18,465 bases of DNA from Kocuria sp. p3-SID1428 (lineage in GTDB: Bacteria > Actinomycetota > Actinomycetes > Actinomycetales > Micrococcaceae), in assembly GCF_025149945.1 (NCBI RefSeq), contig NZ_JALXVH010000048.1, positions 1-18,465 on the forward strand, read 5' to 3'. The notes under the pieces were generated by a model. The model saw only the letters and a list, made by a program, of their open reading frames with translations. It ran no database searches and was not told the origin of the DNA. Shown one piece after another: positions 1 through 7,293 of the stretch (positions within the stretch are counted from its first letter, which is position 1; each line of letters begins with the position of its first letter). Position numbers and translations under genes: made by a program.

Positions 1-1
1 T

Positions 2-33
2 GTGCTCAGGTGCTCAGGTGCTCAGCGGCTCAG
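2..33. repeat. 8-bp tandem repeat at the left window edge
   Basis: GTGCTCAG occurs three times in perfect tandem (2-25), followed by a fourth imperfect copy (CGGCTCAG, 26-33). The fourth copy overlaps the stop codon of the membrane-protein gene that ends at 30. The array touches the window edge, so its full length is unknown. It could be a slippage-prone site at the gene's 3' end; no function is claimed. Confidence 0.6.
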
Positions 34-1187
34 GCGCTGCGCGTCGAGGCGGAGGGGTCCGTGCGTCGGGCGCGGTTCTTCCTGTGCTTGCGCAGCGCGC
101 TCAGCGCGATGAGGAGCAGACCCGCGGCCGCCCAGCAGACGAGCACGATCAGCGCGTGAATCATCCCGGTGCCGTCGAAGAAGGCCACTGAGCGCAATGC
201 GGTGCCTGCGGCGCCGATCGGCAGCTGCTGTCCGATCGCACCCCACGGCTGCGGCAGCCACTGCCAGCCGGTCGCCATGCCCGACAGAGGGTTGGCCACG
301 AACATCATGAGGACCGCGCCCAGTGCCAGACCGGCACCGCCCAGCACGGACTGCAGCCCGGAAACGGCCAGGGAGATCGCCGCGATGCCCAGCGCGAGCA
401 CGCCGGCCAGGGCCCAGAAGTCGCCGTCGACCGCGTGCAGCCAGCTCTGCAGGACCCAGGTCACGGCCACGCCCGCCAGTGCCGAGAAGCCGATGATGCC
501 GAGGGCGCGCACAGCGGGCCGATTCCCGGACAGCATGGTGAAGGCCGCAGCGGAGATCATGCCGCCGAAGGCCAGCGGCAGGGCAAGCGTGCTCATGGCC
601 GTCGCGTTCGGGTCGTCGTCGGTCAGCGGGGCGATGTCGCGCACGGTGACCTCCTGGGCCGGGGCCTGCTGGGGCTGGTCACTCGGGGCCTGCTTGCCCT
701 GCGCCTGTCCGCTCTGAGCGGCAGTCTGATCGCCCTGCGCCGGAGCCTGCTGTTCCTGCCCCTGTGCCTGCTGCGCCTGGGCCTTCTGCTGCTCCTCCAG
801 ACCCGTAGCGAGGCCGTCCATCATCGTGCCGTAGGGGGTGCCGGCTCCCGAGGCCTTGAGGACCTCGACACCCTGCTGTCCCACCGTCACGGCACCGATG
901 GCCTCTCGATCGGCCACGGCCTGCTCAGCCTGCTCGGCGTCGTCGTACTCGGTGATCTCGAAGGCGCCGGGGGAGCGCTCCTCGAGCGCATCGGTGATCT
1001 GCTCGACGGCCGGGGCGGGACCGGCGACCGCCAGGGGCAGGTCCTCCGGGCCGGAGTTCAGGGCCGGGGTGAGGAAGGCCAGCAGCATGAGGCACACCGC
1101 GATCGGCAGCACCAGGATGAGCAGACCCGTGCCCCGCCAGGAGCGGCGGGTCGAGGAGGGCGAGCCCTCGGTGGCGGGGTGGGACAT
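30..1187 (-). CDS. YhgE/Pip-like multi-pass membrane protein
   Basis: A 385-aa membrane protein. One hydrophobic segment lies near the N-terminus (about 20-40). A soluble, probably extracytoplasmic region follows (about 41-195), then five more hydrophobic segments (about 199-219, 226-248, 255-277, 280-300, 341-363) and a short basic tail. This layout resembles the YhgE/Pip and ABC-2-type permease-like membrane proteins, but there is no ATPase partner in view and the substrate is unknown. Residues 132-180 are low-complexity, rich in Gln, Ala and Gly, and probably a flexible linker. The ATG at 1187 follows AAGGAG at good spacing. The gene is divergent from a TetR regulator, with a promoter (TTGTCT, 17 nt, TATGCT) lying inside the putative operator, so repression by that regulator is likely. 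The family call is from topology and overall look only. Confidence 0.7.
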   Translation of the reverse strand: MSHPATEGSPSSTRRSWRGTGLLILVLPIAVCLMLLAFLTPALNSGPEDLPLAVAGPAPAVEQITDALEERSPGAFEITEYDDAEQAEQAVADREAIGAVTVGQQGVEVLKASGAGTPYGTMMDGLATGLEEQQKAQAQQAQGQEQQAPAQGDQTAAQSGQAQGKQAPSDQPQQAPAQEVTVRDIAPLTDDDPNATAMSTLALPLAFGGMISAAAFTMLSGNRPAVRALGIIGFSALAGVAVTWVLQSWLHAVDGDFWALAGVLALGIAAISLAVSGLQSVLGGAGLALGAVLMMFVANPLSGMATGWQWLPQPWGAIGQQLPIGAAGTALRSVAFFDGTGMIHALIVLVCWAAAGLLLIALSALRKHRKNRARRTDPSASTRSA

Positions 1188-1206
1188 GAGAAGCTCCTTC
1201 GTTCAT

Positions 1207-1265
1207 GTGGAGGATTTCCCTCCGATTCTTAAGTGGAGCATATTCCTCCGATAAGGTGGAGACAA
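1207..1265. promoter_or_regulatory. Divergent promoters with duplicated palindromic operator
   Basis: Two 20-bp direct repeats start at 1207 and 1233 (26 bp apart) and match at 17 of 20 positions. Each contains GGAG and CTCC half sites (cores GGAGGATTTCCCTCC and GGAGCATATTCCTCC). For the minus-strand membrane gene, -35 TTGTCT (1260-1265) and -10 TATGCT (1237-1242) are 17 nt apart. For the plus-strand TetR gene, TTAAGT (1229-1234) and TAAGGT (1252-1257) are also 17 nt apart. The second repeat lies inside both promoters, so a bound repressor could block both. This is an AT-rich island in a GC-rich window. The repeats and hexamers are seen directly; the operator role is inferred from the neighbouring TetR gene. 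Confidence 0.65.
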
Positions 1266-1379
1266 GCAGATCCAATGCTCAGGCCCGGTGAGCTGCGTCA
1301 TGGCCGTGCGAGGATCATGAGGCGGCGTTCCGAACGTCAGAGTGCTGCCAGCCGAGAAGATGACCACGGAAGGACCACC

Positions 1380-1946
1380 ATGCGAGCCGATGCCCGAGCC
1401 AAGCGCGCTGCTCTGCAGACGGCCGGGGCTGAGCTGTTCGCCGAGCAGGGCACGGACGTCCCGCTCAGCGCGGTTGCGGCACGAGCGGGCGTGGGGATCG
1501 GCACCCTCTACCGCCATTTCCCCACGCGAGGGGCGCTCTACCTGGGCGTGATGGAGGCCGTCGTCGAGAAGGTCGAAGCGGCGGCCGCTGAGCTGGAGAC
1601 GGCGTGGGATCAGGATCCCCGGGCCACGTGGCAGGCCGCCGCCCACGAGCTCGGGCGGCTGCGGATCGGCGCTCTGGTGGAAGGTGCCGACCCGCAGCGC
1701 AAGGCGGCGTTCGAGGAGGCGGGCTGGGACCGAGTGCTGCAGCTGCGGGACCGGCTCTTCGACCGGCTGGGCGCGCTGCTGCGTCGGGGCAAGGAGGCGG
1801 GGCTGGTGCGGGAGGACCTGAGCCCTGCACAGTTCTACTTCGGCCTGGCGGTGGTCACCCGCCCGCTCCCGGAGACCGTGACGCAGACCATGCCCGTGGA
1901 TCTGAGCTGGCTCGTGGGCGCCTACTTCCACGGTCTGCGCCCCTGA
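1380..1946 (+). CDS. TetR/AcrR-family transcriptional regulator
   Basis: A 188-aa regulator. Residues 1-55 form a typical TetR DNA-binding domain: a first helix with AGAELFAEQG, then the helix-turn-helix SAVAARAGVGIGTLYRHFPTR at about 30-50. The rest is the variable helical ligand-binding and dimer domain, whose ligand cannot be read. I chose the ATG at 1380 because GGAAGGA lies just upstream (1368-1374) and the protein then starts directly at the family's N-terminus. A longer frame from the GTG at 1233 would run through the operator and is unlikely. The gene is divergent from the YhgE-like membrane protein, the classic layout of a TetR repressor controlling an adjacent export or envelope gene and itself. 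A short hairpin (1938-1952) overlaps the stop codon. Confidence 0.92.
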   Translation: MRADARAKRAALQTAGAELFAEQGTDVPLSAVAARAGVGIGTLYRHFPTRGALYLGVMEAVVEKVEAAAAELETAWDQDPRATWQAAAHELGRLRIGALVEGADPQRKAAFEEAGWDRVLQLRDRLFDRLGALLRRGKEAGLVREDLSPAQFYFGLAVVTRPLPETVTQTMPVDLSWLVGAYFHGLRP

Positions 1947-1952
1947 GGGGCG
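1938..1952. terminator. Short hairpin overlapping the TetR stop codon
   Basis: CGCCCC and GGGGCG pair around a 3-nt loop that is part of the stop codon region. The stem is only 6 bp and no T-run follows, so this is a weak terminator candidate. Confidence 0.3.
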
Positions 1953-2016
1953 GGCAGGCTGCGCACACGCGGCGGGCGGTCGGATCCTGCACGTCATCAC
2001 GCTGTCAGCGGACGCC

Positions 2017-2046
2017 TCGACCTGTGCCGTCCGTGCGTCATAGGTT
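2017..2046 (+). promoter_or_regulatory. Promoter upstream of the Rv2466c-like gene
   Basis: -35 TCGACC (2017-2022) and -10 TAGGTT (2041-2046) are separated by 18 nt. The first ATG downstream begins 8 nt after the -10, so the predicted transcript start coincides with a short upstream ORF. The hexamers are seen directly; promoter activity is inferred. Confidence 0.45.
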
Positions 2047-2054
2047 GGGCAGCG

Positions 2055-2123
2055 ATGGCCGGGCCCTGTTCCCGGTCGGCCGCCCCCGCACATGGTGGCG
2101 CCTCACCGCTGATCAAGGAGTGA
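2055..2123 (+). CDS. Putative leaderless 22-codon upstream ORF
   Basis: An ATG lies 8 nt after the TAGGTT -10 box, about where transcription should start, and opens a 22-codon frame beginning MAGPCSRSAAP. It stops at TGA 2121-2123, two bases before the ATG of the reductase gene. Its last two sense codons (Lys-Glu, AAGGAG) are the ribosome binding site of that gene. Translation of the small frame would therefore pass through the site and release beside the next start, which suits translational coupling or attenuation. It encodes one Cys. No ribosome binding site precedes it. It may be accidental; conservation in relatives would decide. Confidence 0.35.
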   Translation: MAGPCSRSAAPAHGGASPLIKE

Positions 2124-2125
2124 GC

Positions 2126-2731
2126 ATGTCTGACAAGGTGGACTTCTGGTTCGACCCCCTGTGCCCCTGGGCCTGGATGACCTCCCGGTGGATGGGCGAG
2201 GTCCAGCAGCGCCGCGATGTCGAGGTCGACTGGCGCATCATCTCCCTGGGGATCCTCAATGAGAACAACCCGGACAATCACCACCACGGGCACGACGAGT
2301 CGATGTGGATGGTCCGCGTGATCCAGGCTGCCGCGCAGGCCCACGGCGACGAGTACCGCAAGAAGCTCTACGACGCCATGGGAACCCGCTGGCACGTTCA
2401 GGGCTACGGGGACGAGAAGAAGATGGTCGAGACCATCGCCGAGTCCCTCGAGGAGGTCGGCCTGCCGGCCGAGCTGATCGAGGCCAAGGACTCGACCGAC
2501 TTCGACGCCGCCCTGCGCGAGTCCACCGAGGCGGCTCAGGCCGTCGCGGGCAAGGACATCGGCACCCCGTGCATCGCCGTGAACGGCACCGGCTTCTTCG
2601 GCCCCGTGTTCACCCCGGCTCCCAAGGGCGAGCAGGCGGCCGAGATCTGGGACGCCGCCCTCACCCTGTCGGGCTACTCGGGCTTCTACGAGCTCAAGCG
2701 CGGCCGCGAGAAGGGCCCGGACTTCAGCTGA
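2126..2731 (+). CDS. DsbA-like mycothiol-dependent reductase, Rv2466c family
   Basis: A 201-aa thioredoxin-fold protein closely resembling M. tuberculosis Rv2466c, a mycothiol-dependent reductase that activates some nitro-prodrugs. The start FWFDPLCPWAWMTSRWM, the phrase LGILNENN (about 41-48), the cis-proline region IGTPCIAVNG (about 145-154) with GFFGPV, and the terminal FYELKRGR all fit the family, and the length is normal. The active site here is Cys13-Pro-Trp-Ala16, so the second (resolving) Cys of the CPWC form I recall for Rv2466c is replaced by Ala. This suggests a one-cysteine mechanism through a mixed disulfide with mycothiol. No signal peptide is seen, so it is cytoplasmic. The ATG follows AAGGAG (2115-2120). 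It is convergent with valS, with a shared terminator between them. Confidence 0.88.
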   Translation: MSDKVDFWFDPLCPWAWMTSRWMGEVQQRRDVEVDWRIISLGILNENNPDNHHHGHDESMWMVRVIQAAAQAHGDEYRKKLYDAMGTRWHVQGYGDEKKMVETIAESLEEVGLPAELIEAKDSTDFDAALRESTEAAQAVAGKDIGTPCIAVNGTGFFGPVFTPAPKGEQAAEIWDAALTLSGYSGFYELKRGREKGPDFS

Positions 2732-2820
2732 GGCCCGCTGGCCGCCTCCGTCGGCCGGCTCGCCCTGCGGAAGGGCGCCCGCCGCTGACGTCGCGCTCGC
2801 AAGAGGGCGAGAAGCGCCAC

Positions 2821-2852
2821 GAGGCCCCCGCACCGATCGGTGCGGGGGCCTC
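2821..2852. terminator. Strong bidirectional terminator between convergent genes
   Basis: A perfect 32-bp palindrome with arms of GAGGCCCCCGCACCGA and its complement lies between the reductase gene and the valS 3' end. It is placed to stop transcription from both sides. Confidence 0.8.
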
Positions 2853-2870
2853 GCGCTGTGCTGGGCCGGC

Positions 2871-4556
2871 TCAGGCCTGCTCGGTCTGCTCCGGGGGAGC
2901 CAGCTGGACATCGCCCACCAGCAGCAGGGAGTCTCCGGCATCGCCCTCGACGACGCTCAGCTCGCGGACGTTGCCCGCGGCCTTCAGATCGCCGAGGCCG
3001 GCCTGCAGCTGCTCGACCTGGGGGGCCGGGGCCGTGATGGTCGCCGACAGCACCTCGGTGCGCTGCTTGACCTTGGCTTCGGACTTGGACTTGCGCAGCC
3101 CCGACAGCGCCACGCCCACGGCGGTGAGGATCTCGGGATCGGCCTGATCGGCCTGGCCCAGGGACTCGGCCGACGGCCACGGCGCGCGGTGCACGGAGCC
3201 TGCGCGCCACCACGACCAGACCTCCTCCGTGGCGAACGGGATGAACGGGGCGAACAGCCGCAGCAGCGCATCCAGGGTGGTGGCCAGGGCGGCATGCACG
3301 GAGGCCTGCTGCTCGGGGCCCTGCGCGCCGTAGGCCCGGTCCTTCACGAGCTCGACGTAGTCGTCGGTGAACGACCAGAAGAACGACTCCACGAGCTGCA
3401 GCGCCCGGGCGTATTCATAGCCGGCCAGGGCCTTCGACGCCTGCTCCACGACCTCGCGCAGACGTGCCAGCAGGGCGCGATCCAGGCCGTTGACGATCAC
3501 CGACGGATCGGTACCGGGGGAAGCGGCTCCGGTGCCCAGCACCGAGGCCTCCGTGACGCCCTGGTTCAGCACGAACTTGGAGGCGTTGAGCAGCTTGATC
3601 GCCAGGCGACGGCCGATCTTCATCTGACCCTCGTCGTAGGCGGTGTCCGCGCCCAGGCGTGCGGAGGCCGCCCAGTAGCGCACGGCGTCGGCGCCGTACT
3701 TCTCCAGGACCTCGTTCGGCACGACCACGTTGCCCTTGGACTTGGACATCTTCTTGCGATCCGGATCCAGGATCCAGCCCGACAGCGCGGTGTGGCGCCA
3801 TGGCACGGAGCCGGCCAGGGTCTCGGCGCGCACGGCGGTCGAGAAGAGCCAGGTGCGGATGATGTCGTGGCCCTGCGGACGCAGGTCCATGGGGAACGTG
3901 GAGGCGTGCAGCTGCGGATCGGTCTCCCACCCCGTGGCGATCTGCGGCGTCAGCGACGAGGTCGCCCAGGTGTCGAGCACGTCCGGGTCGCCGGTGAAGC
4001 CGCCCGGGACGTCGCGCTGGTCCTCGGTGTACCCCGGGGCCGGCTGGGCGGCGGGATCGACAGGCAGCGCGGCCTCGTCGGGCAGCACGGGGGACTCGTA
4101 GACCGGCTCGCCCTGCGCATCCAGCGGGTACCACACGGGGATCGGCACGCCGAAGAAGCGCTGGCGGGAGACCAGCCAGTCGCCGTTGAGCCCCTCGATC
4201 CAGTTCTCGTACCGGGAGCGCATGAACGACGGATGCCACTCGATCTCCCGGCCGCGCTCGATGAGCTTCTCGCGGCGGGAGGCGTCGCGGCCGCCGTTGC
4301 GGATATACCACTGCCGGGAGGTCACGACCTCGAGGGGCTTGTCGCCCTTCTCGTAGAAGTTCACCGGGTGGGTGATCTTCTTCGGCTCGCCCTCGAGGTC
4401 GCCGGACTCCGTGAGCATCTCCACCACTGCCTGCTGAGCGGAGAACACGGTCTTGCCGGCCACGTTCGCGTAGCGCTCAGCCGGGGCGCCGTCGGCGATC
4501 CACGACGGCTGCTCGGCCAGGAAGCGGCCGTCGCGCCCGATCAGGGCGCGGGTGGG
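2871..4556 (-). pseudogene. valS: valS, 5'-truncated valyl-tRNA synthetase (C-terminal two thirds)
   Basis: This encodes about 560 residues of a class I valyl-tRNA synthetase. Recognisable homology begins at PTRALIGRDGRF, followed by SRQWYIRNGG, WLVSRQRFFGVPIPVWYP, DPDVLDTWATSSLTPQ and the KMSKSKGNVV signature loop. The helical anticodon-binding domain comes next (DDYVELVKDRAY, FIPFATEEVWSWW), then a C-terminal coiled-coil-like tail. It is the long subtype common in actinobacteria, normally about 860-880 aa. Roughly 340-370 N-terminal residues are missing, including the HIGH-type ATP site and most of the editing domain, so the fragment should not charge tRNA. The frame stays open upstream to 4760, but that part is Arg/Pro/Ala-rich and begins inside an FMN riboswitch, so it is not real valS. 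Either a second, intact valS exists elsewhere, or the joint near 4556 is an assembly error. Confidence 0.85.
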
Positions 4557-4559
4557 GGG

Positions 4560-4583
4560 CGCGGCCGCCCGGCCCCGGCCGCG
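4560..4583. repeat. GC-only inverted repeat at the valS breakpoint
   Basis: CGCGGCCG (4560-4567) and CGGCCGCG (4576-4583) are perfect inverted arms around CCCGGCCC. They lie within a stretch of about 50 bases that is almost pure G and C. Recognisable valS homology ends a few bases away, at about 4556. Such a structure can promote template switching or confuse assembly. Confidence 0.6.
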
Positions 4584-4637
4584 GCGCGGCGGGCGCCCCG
4601 CGGCACGGGTGTCCGGGAGGCGGACGGGAGGACGATC

Positions 4638-4656
4638 GGCCGATGACTCCTCGGCC
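4638..4656 (-). promoter_or_regulatory. Hairpin in the riboswitch expression platform
   Basis: Read on the minus strand, GGCCGA and TCGGCC pair around a loop containing GGAG, the only ribosome-site-like sequence between the riboswitch and the valS joint. An upstream hairpin (CGCCG-TCTT-CGGCG) lies between it and the aptamer. Sequestering GGAG would suit translational control by FMN. However, no ATG or GTG follows at a useful distance, so the original target gene start seems to be lost. Confidence 0.4.
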
Positions 4657-4716
4657 CACGAGCGGGCACGCCGAAGACGGCGCGCTCGGGCCGCGGGGGC
4701 TCGGAGGCGATCGACC

Positions 4717-4891
4717 GTGCTCCTCCCTTCCAGACTGTTCTGTCGGCACTGGAATCTCACCAGTCAGGCCGGGGTCGTGTCGTCGCCGGGAGCTCGGCCC
4801 GTTCAAGGGGCCGAGGGCTCTCGGCGACGACGACGGCCACCGGTTAGCGGGCTGTCACCGCCGGCTCGGAATTCCACCGATCTCGGAGCAC
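4717..4891 (-). ncRNA. FMN riboswitch (RFN element)
   Basis: The minus strand carries the conserved FMN aptamer in order. P1 is closed by GTGCTCC and GGAGCAC. Then come GGTGGAATTCCGA, CCGGCGGTGACAGCCCGC, a variable arm with a long stem (CGTCGCCG pairing with CGGCGACG), CTGACTGGTGAGATTCCAG and TGCCGACAGAACAGTCTGGA, ending GGGAGGAGCAC. This aptamer binds flavin mononucleotide and in known cases lowers expression of riboflavin synthesis or uptake genes. A CATAAT -10-like box lies just upstream (4909-4914). The element follows rpe, where actinobacteria often carry ribD and the rest of the riboflavin operon. Here no riboflavin gene follows; a truncated valS does. No terminator-type poly-U is seen, so control was probably at translation. 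Confidence 0.93.
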
Positions 4892-4943
4892 GTCGTGTCG
4901 TGGGCCCCATTATGGCACGCGGCGACCCCGGTGCGCGGACGCC

Positions 4944-5609
4944 TCAGCCCTGGGCGGAGCGGGCTGCCCTCCTCAGGGCCTCGATCGCGGCCTGGGGGTC
5001 GTCCTTGCCGTAGACGGCCGAGCCGGCCACGAAGACATCGGCGCCGGCCTCCGAGGCTCGCTCGATGGTCTCCAGCGAGACGCCGCCGTCGACCTGCAGG
5101 GCCACCTCTCCGCCGCCGGCGCGGATGGCCTCGGCGGCGCGGCGGATCTTGGGCAGGGTCACGTCCAGGAAGCTCTGCCCGCCGAAGCCCGGCTCCACCG
5201 TCATGACCAGGAGCATGTCGATCTCGGTGAGCATGTCCAGGTAGGGCTCCACCGGGGTGGCCGGACGCAGGGCCAGCCCTGCCTTGGAGCCGGCACCGCG
5301 CAGCTCGCGGGCCAGGCGGATGGGGGCGCGGGCGGCCTCGGCGTGGAAGGTCACCGACGCGCAGCCGGCCTCCGCGTAGGCCGGGGCCCAGTGATCGGCG
5401 TCCTCGATCATCAGGTGGATGTCCAGCGGGACCGGAGAGACCGCCTGCAGCCGCTCGACCACCGGAAGACCCAGGGTCAGGTTCGGCACGAAGCGGTTGT
5501 CCATGACATCGATGTGCGCGGCATCGGCCGTGGAGATCCGCTGCAGCTCGGCCTCCAGGTTGGCGAAGTCCGCCGAGAGCACGGACGGATGGATGCAGCA
5601 GCGGGACAT
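4944..5609 (-). CDS. rpe: Ribulose-phosphate 3-epimerase
   Basis: A 221-aa TIM-barrel enzyme that interconverts ribulose 5-phosphate and xylulose 5-phosphate in the pentose phosphate pathway. Family signatures are present: the N-terminal [12 protein letters not shown], the metal and catalytic [12 protein letters not shown] (His32, Asp34), DIHLMI (His65), [13 protein letters not shown] (about 135-147) and VDGGV with catalytic Asp174, plus the phosphate-binding AGSAVYG near the end. The length is normal. I chose the ATG at 5609 because AGGAGGAG precedes it and the protein begins at the family N-terminus; upstream extensions are not rpe-like. It lies 34 bp after rsmB and is probably the last translated gene of the def-fmt-rsmB-rpe run before the FMN riboswitch. 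Confidence 0.96.
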   Translation of the reverse strand: MSRCCIHPSVLSADFANLEAELQRISTADAAHIDVMDNRFVPNLTLGLPVVERLQAVSPVPLDIHLMIEDADHWAPAYAEAGCASVTFHAEAARAPIRLARELRGAGSKAGLALRPATPVEPYLDMLTEIDMLLVMTVEPGFGGQSFLDVTLPKIRRAAEAIRAGGGEVALQVDGGVSLETIERASEAGADVFVAGSAVYGKDDPQAAIEALRRAARSAQG

Positions 5610-5643
5610 GGCTCCTCCTGGGACCTCGGGTGTGCTCTCGACC

Positions 5644-7293
5644 TTAGGAGGTCTTGGTGAACAGGGCCATGAACATGGCATCGGTTCCGTGCACGTGCGG
5701 CCACAGCTGCACGGTCCGCGCGCCGTCGGCCACGGACTCCCCCGCCGGATGCGGGTTCGACGGATCGGCCCGGCCCTCGAGCGCACCGGGAAGCGCTGCG
5801 GCGCGCGCCGGCTCGGCGGCGTCGATCAGGCGCAGATCGGGGCGGGCGCGCAGCAGGTCGTCGACGGCCACAACCGTCTCCGCGGCATGCGGCGAGCACG
5901 TGGCGTAGAGCAGCAGCCCGCCGGGGCGCAGGGCCTCGGCGGCAGCAGGCAGCAGCTGGGCCTGCAGCTGAGTCAGATCGGCCAGATCGGAGGGGCGACG
6001 ACGCCAGCGCGCCTCCGGACGGCGCCGCAGCGCACCCAGCCCCGTGCACGGAGCATCCACGAGGATGCGGTCGAAGCCCTCGGCGGCCACGTAGTGATCC
6101 GGCTGCTCCAGCACCGAGGCGATGTCGCGGCCGTCGCCCCAGCGGATCTGCCAGGCGTCCTCGGGCAGCACGGCCAGGGCGTCGTCGACCAGACGGGCCC
6201 GGTGCTCGGAGACCTCGTTGGCCAGCAGGGTGGCCCCGTGCTGGGCCGCGAGCGCGGCCAGCAGGGCGGCCTTGCCCCCGGGGCCGGCGCACAGATCGAG
6301 CCAGTGCTCCCCCGCCTCCACGGGACGGGCCGCCACGAGCGTGCGGGCCACGAGCTGGGAGCCGGAGTCCTGGACGCGGATCCCTCCGGTGCGCACGCCG
6401 GCGCGGCGGTGCAGGTCGCCGCCGGCGCTGATCGCGGAGTCAGGAGTCAGGGGGCCGGGCTCGGCGCCGTCGTCGAGCTCCTCCTGGATCTGGCCCACGC
6501 GGGGCAGCGCCACGAGCTGGACGGACGGAGCCTCGTTATCGGCCTCGAGCAGGGCCTCGATCTCCTCGGGACTGCGTCCGTGGGCGCTCAGCGCCTGGCT
6601 CAGGGCGCGCACGATCCATTCGGGATGGGCGTGGGCTGTGGCCAGGCGCTGCCAGGTGTCGGCCCCCTCGCTCAGCTCGGCGATCCACTGCTCGAGCGGG
6701 GCGGCGGCGACCTTGCGCAGCACCGCGTTGACCAGTCCCGACGGACCGGCGCCGATCTCGGCCCGCGTCAGCCCGACCGTCTGGTCGATCGCCGCGTGAT
6801 CCGGCACGCGCATGGCCAGCAGCTGGTGCACGCCCAGGCGCAGGACATCGACCACCGGGGCGTCGAGCTTGCCGAGCGGGCGGTCCACACAGCGCTGCAG
6901 GACCGCATCCCAGGTGCCCTGGTGCCGCAGGGCGCCGTAGGCCAGCTCCGTGGCGAAGCCGGCATCGCGGCGGTCCAGGCGCTGCTGGCGGATCTGCTGC
7001 GGCAGCACCAGGTTGCCGTAAGCGTCGTTCTCGGAGACCTCGCGCAGGGTGCGGTAGGCGGCCAGACGGGCCGGATCAGCCTGGCGAGAGCGCTGCGACG
7101 GCGCCGAGGCCGAGTAGGAGCGCTGAGCCATCGACCGGCGGTGGCGCTGGCGACCGGACTGATCACGGCGATCCTCGTCGCCGCGCCGACGATCCCCCGA
7201 GCCTGCACGGCCTCGGGAGCCGCCGCCTCGACGTCCGCCTTGATCTGCTCCGCCGCTCGGTCCGCGCCGTCCTGCCTCATCCGCCGGGCTCAT
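5644..7293 (-). CDS. rsmB: 16S rRNA m5C967 methyltransferase RsmB (Sun/Fmu)
   Basis: A 549-aa SAM-dependent rRNA methyltransferase. Residues 1-72 are a disordered Arg/Gly-rich extension. A NusB-like RNA-binding domain follows (about 73-210, with [12 protein letters not shown] and [10 protein letters not shown]). The catalytic Rossmann domain carries [10 protein letters not shown] (SAM site, 332-341), DAPCTGLG (Cys416) and [12 protein letters not shown] (Cys466), the cysteine pair used by m5C methyltransferases for release and catalysis. The start overlaps the fmt stop as ATGA (7290-7293), supporting coupled translation and this start, although Met55 would give a protein closer to the usual family length. 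The basic extension may help bind rRNA. Confidence 0.94.
   Translation of the reverse strand: MSPADEAGRRGPSGGADQGGRRGGGSRGRAGSGDRRRGDEDRRDQSGRQRHRRSMAQRSYSASAPSQRSRQADPARLAAYRTLREVSENDAYGNLVLPQQIRQQRLDRRDAGFATELAYGALRHQGTWDAVLQRCVDRPLGKLDAPVVDVLRLGVHQLLAMRVPDHAAIDQTVGLTRAEIGAGPSGLVNAVLRKVAAAPLEQWIAELSEGADTWQRLATAHAHPEWIVRALSQALSAHGRSPEEIEALLEADNEAPSVQLVALPRVGQIQEELDDGAEPGPLTPDSAISAGGDLHRRAGVRTGGIRVQDSGSQLVARTLVAARPVEAGEHWLDLCAGPGGKAALLAALAAQHGATLLANEVSEHRARLVDDALAVLPEDAWQIRWGDGRDIASVLEQPDHYVAAEGFDRILVDAPCTGLGALRRRPEARWRRRPSDLADLTQLQAQLLPAAAEALRPGGLLLYATCSPHAAETVVAVDDLLRARPDLRLIDAAEPARAAALPGALEGRADPSNPHPAGESVADGARTVQLWPHVHGTDAMFMALFTKTS

Noticed and set aside
2821..2852. The 32-bp palindrome as a mobile element
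   Set aside because: It lies between convergent genes with a GC-rich stem, the ordinary form of a shared terminator.
2997..4646. Long open frames on the strand opposite valS, and similar ones opposite rsmB, fmt and rnd
   Set aside because: They are mirror frames of real genes, rich in Arg, Gly and Ala, with no recognisable domains.
4557..4760. A genuine N-terminal extension of valS, or the beginning of ribD
   Set aside because: I read all three minus frames: none shows RibD-like or ValRS-like sequence, and the apparent start lies inside the riboswitch.
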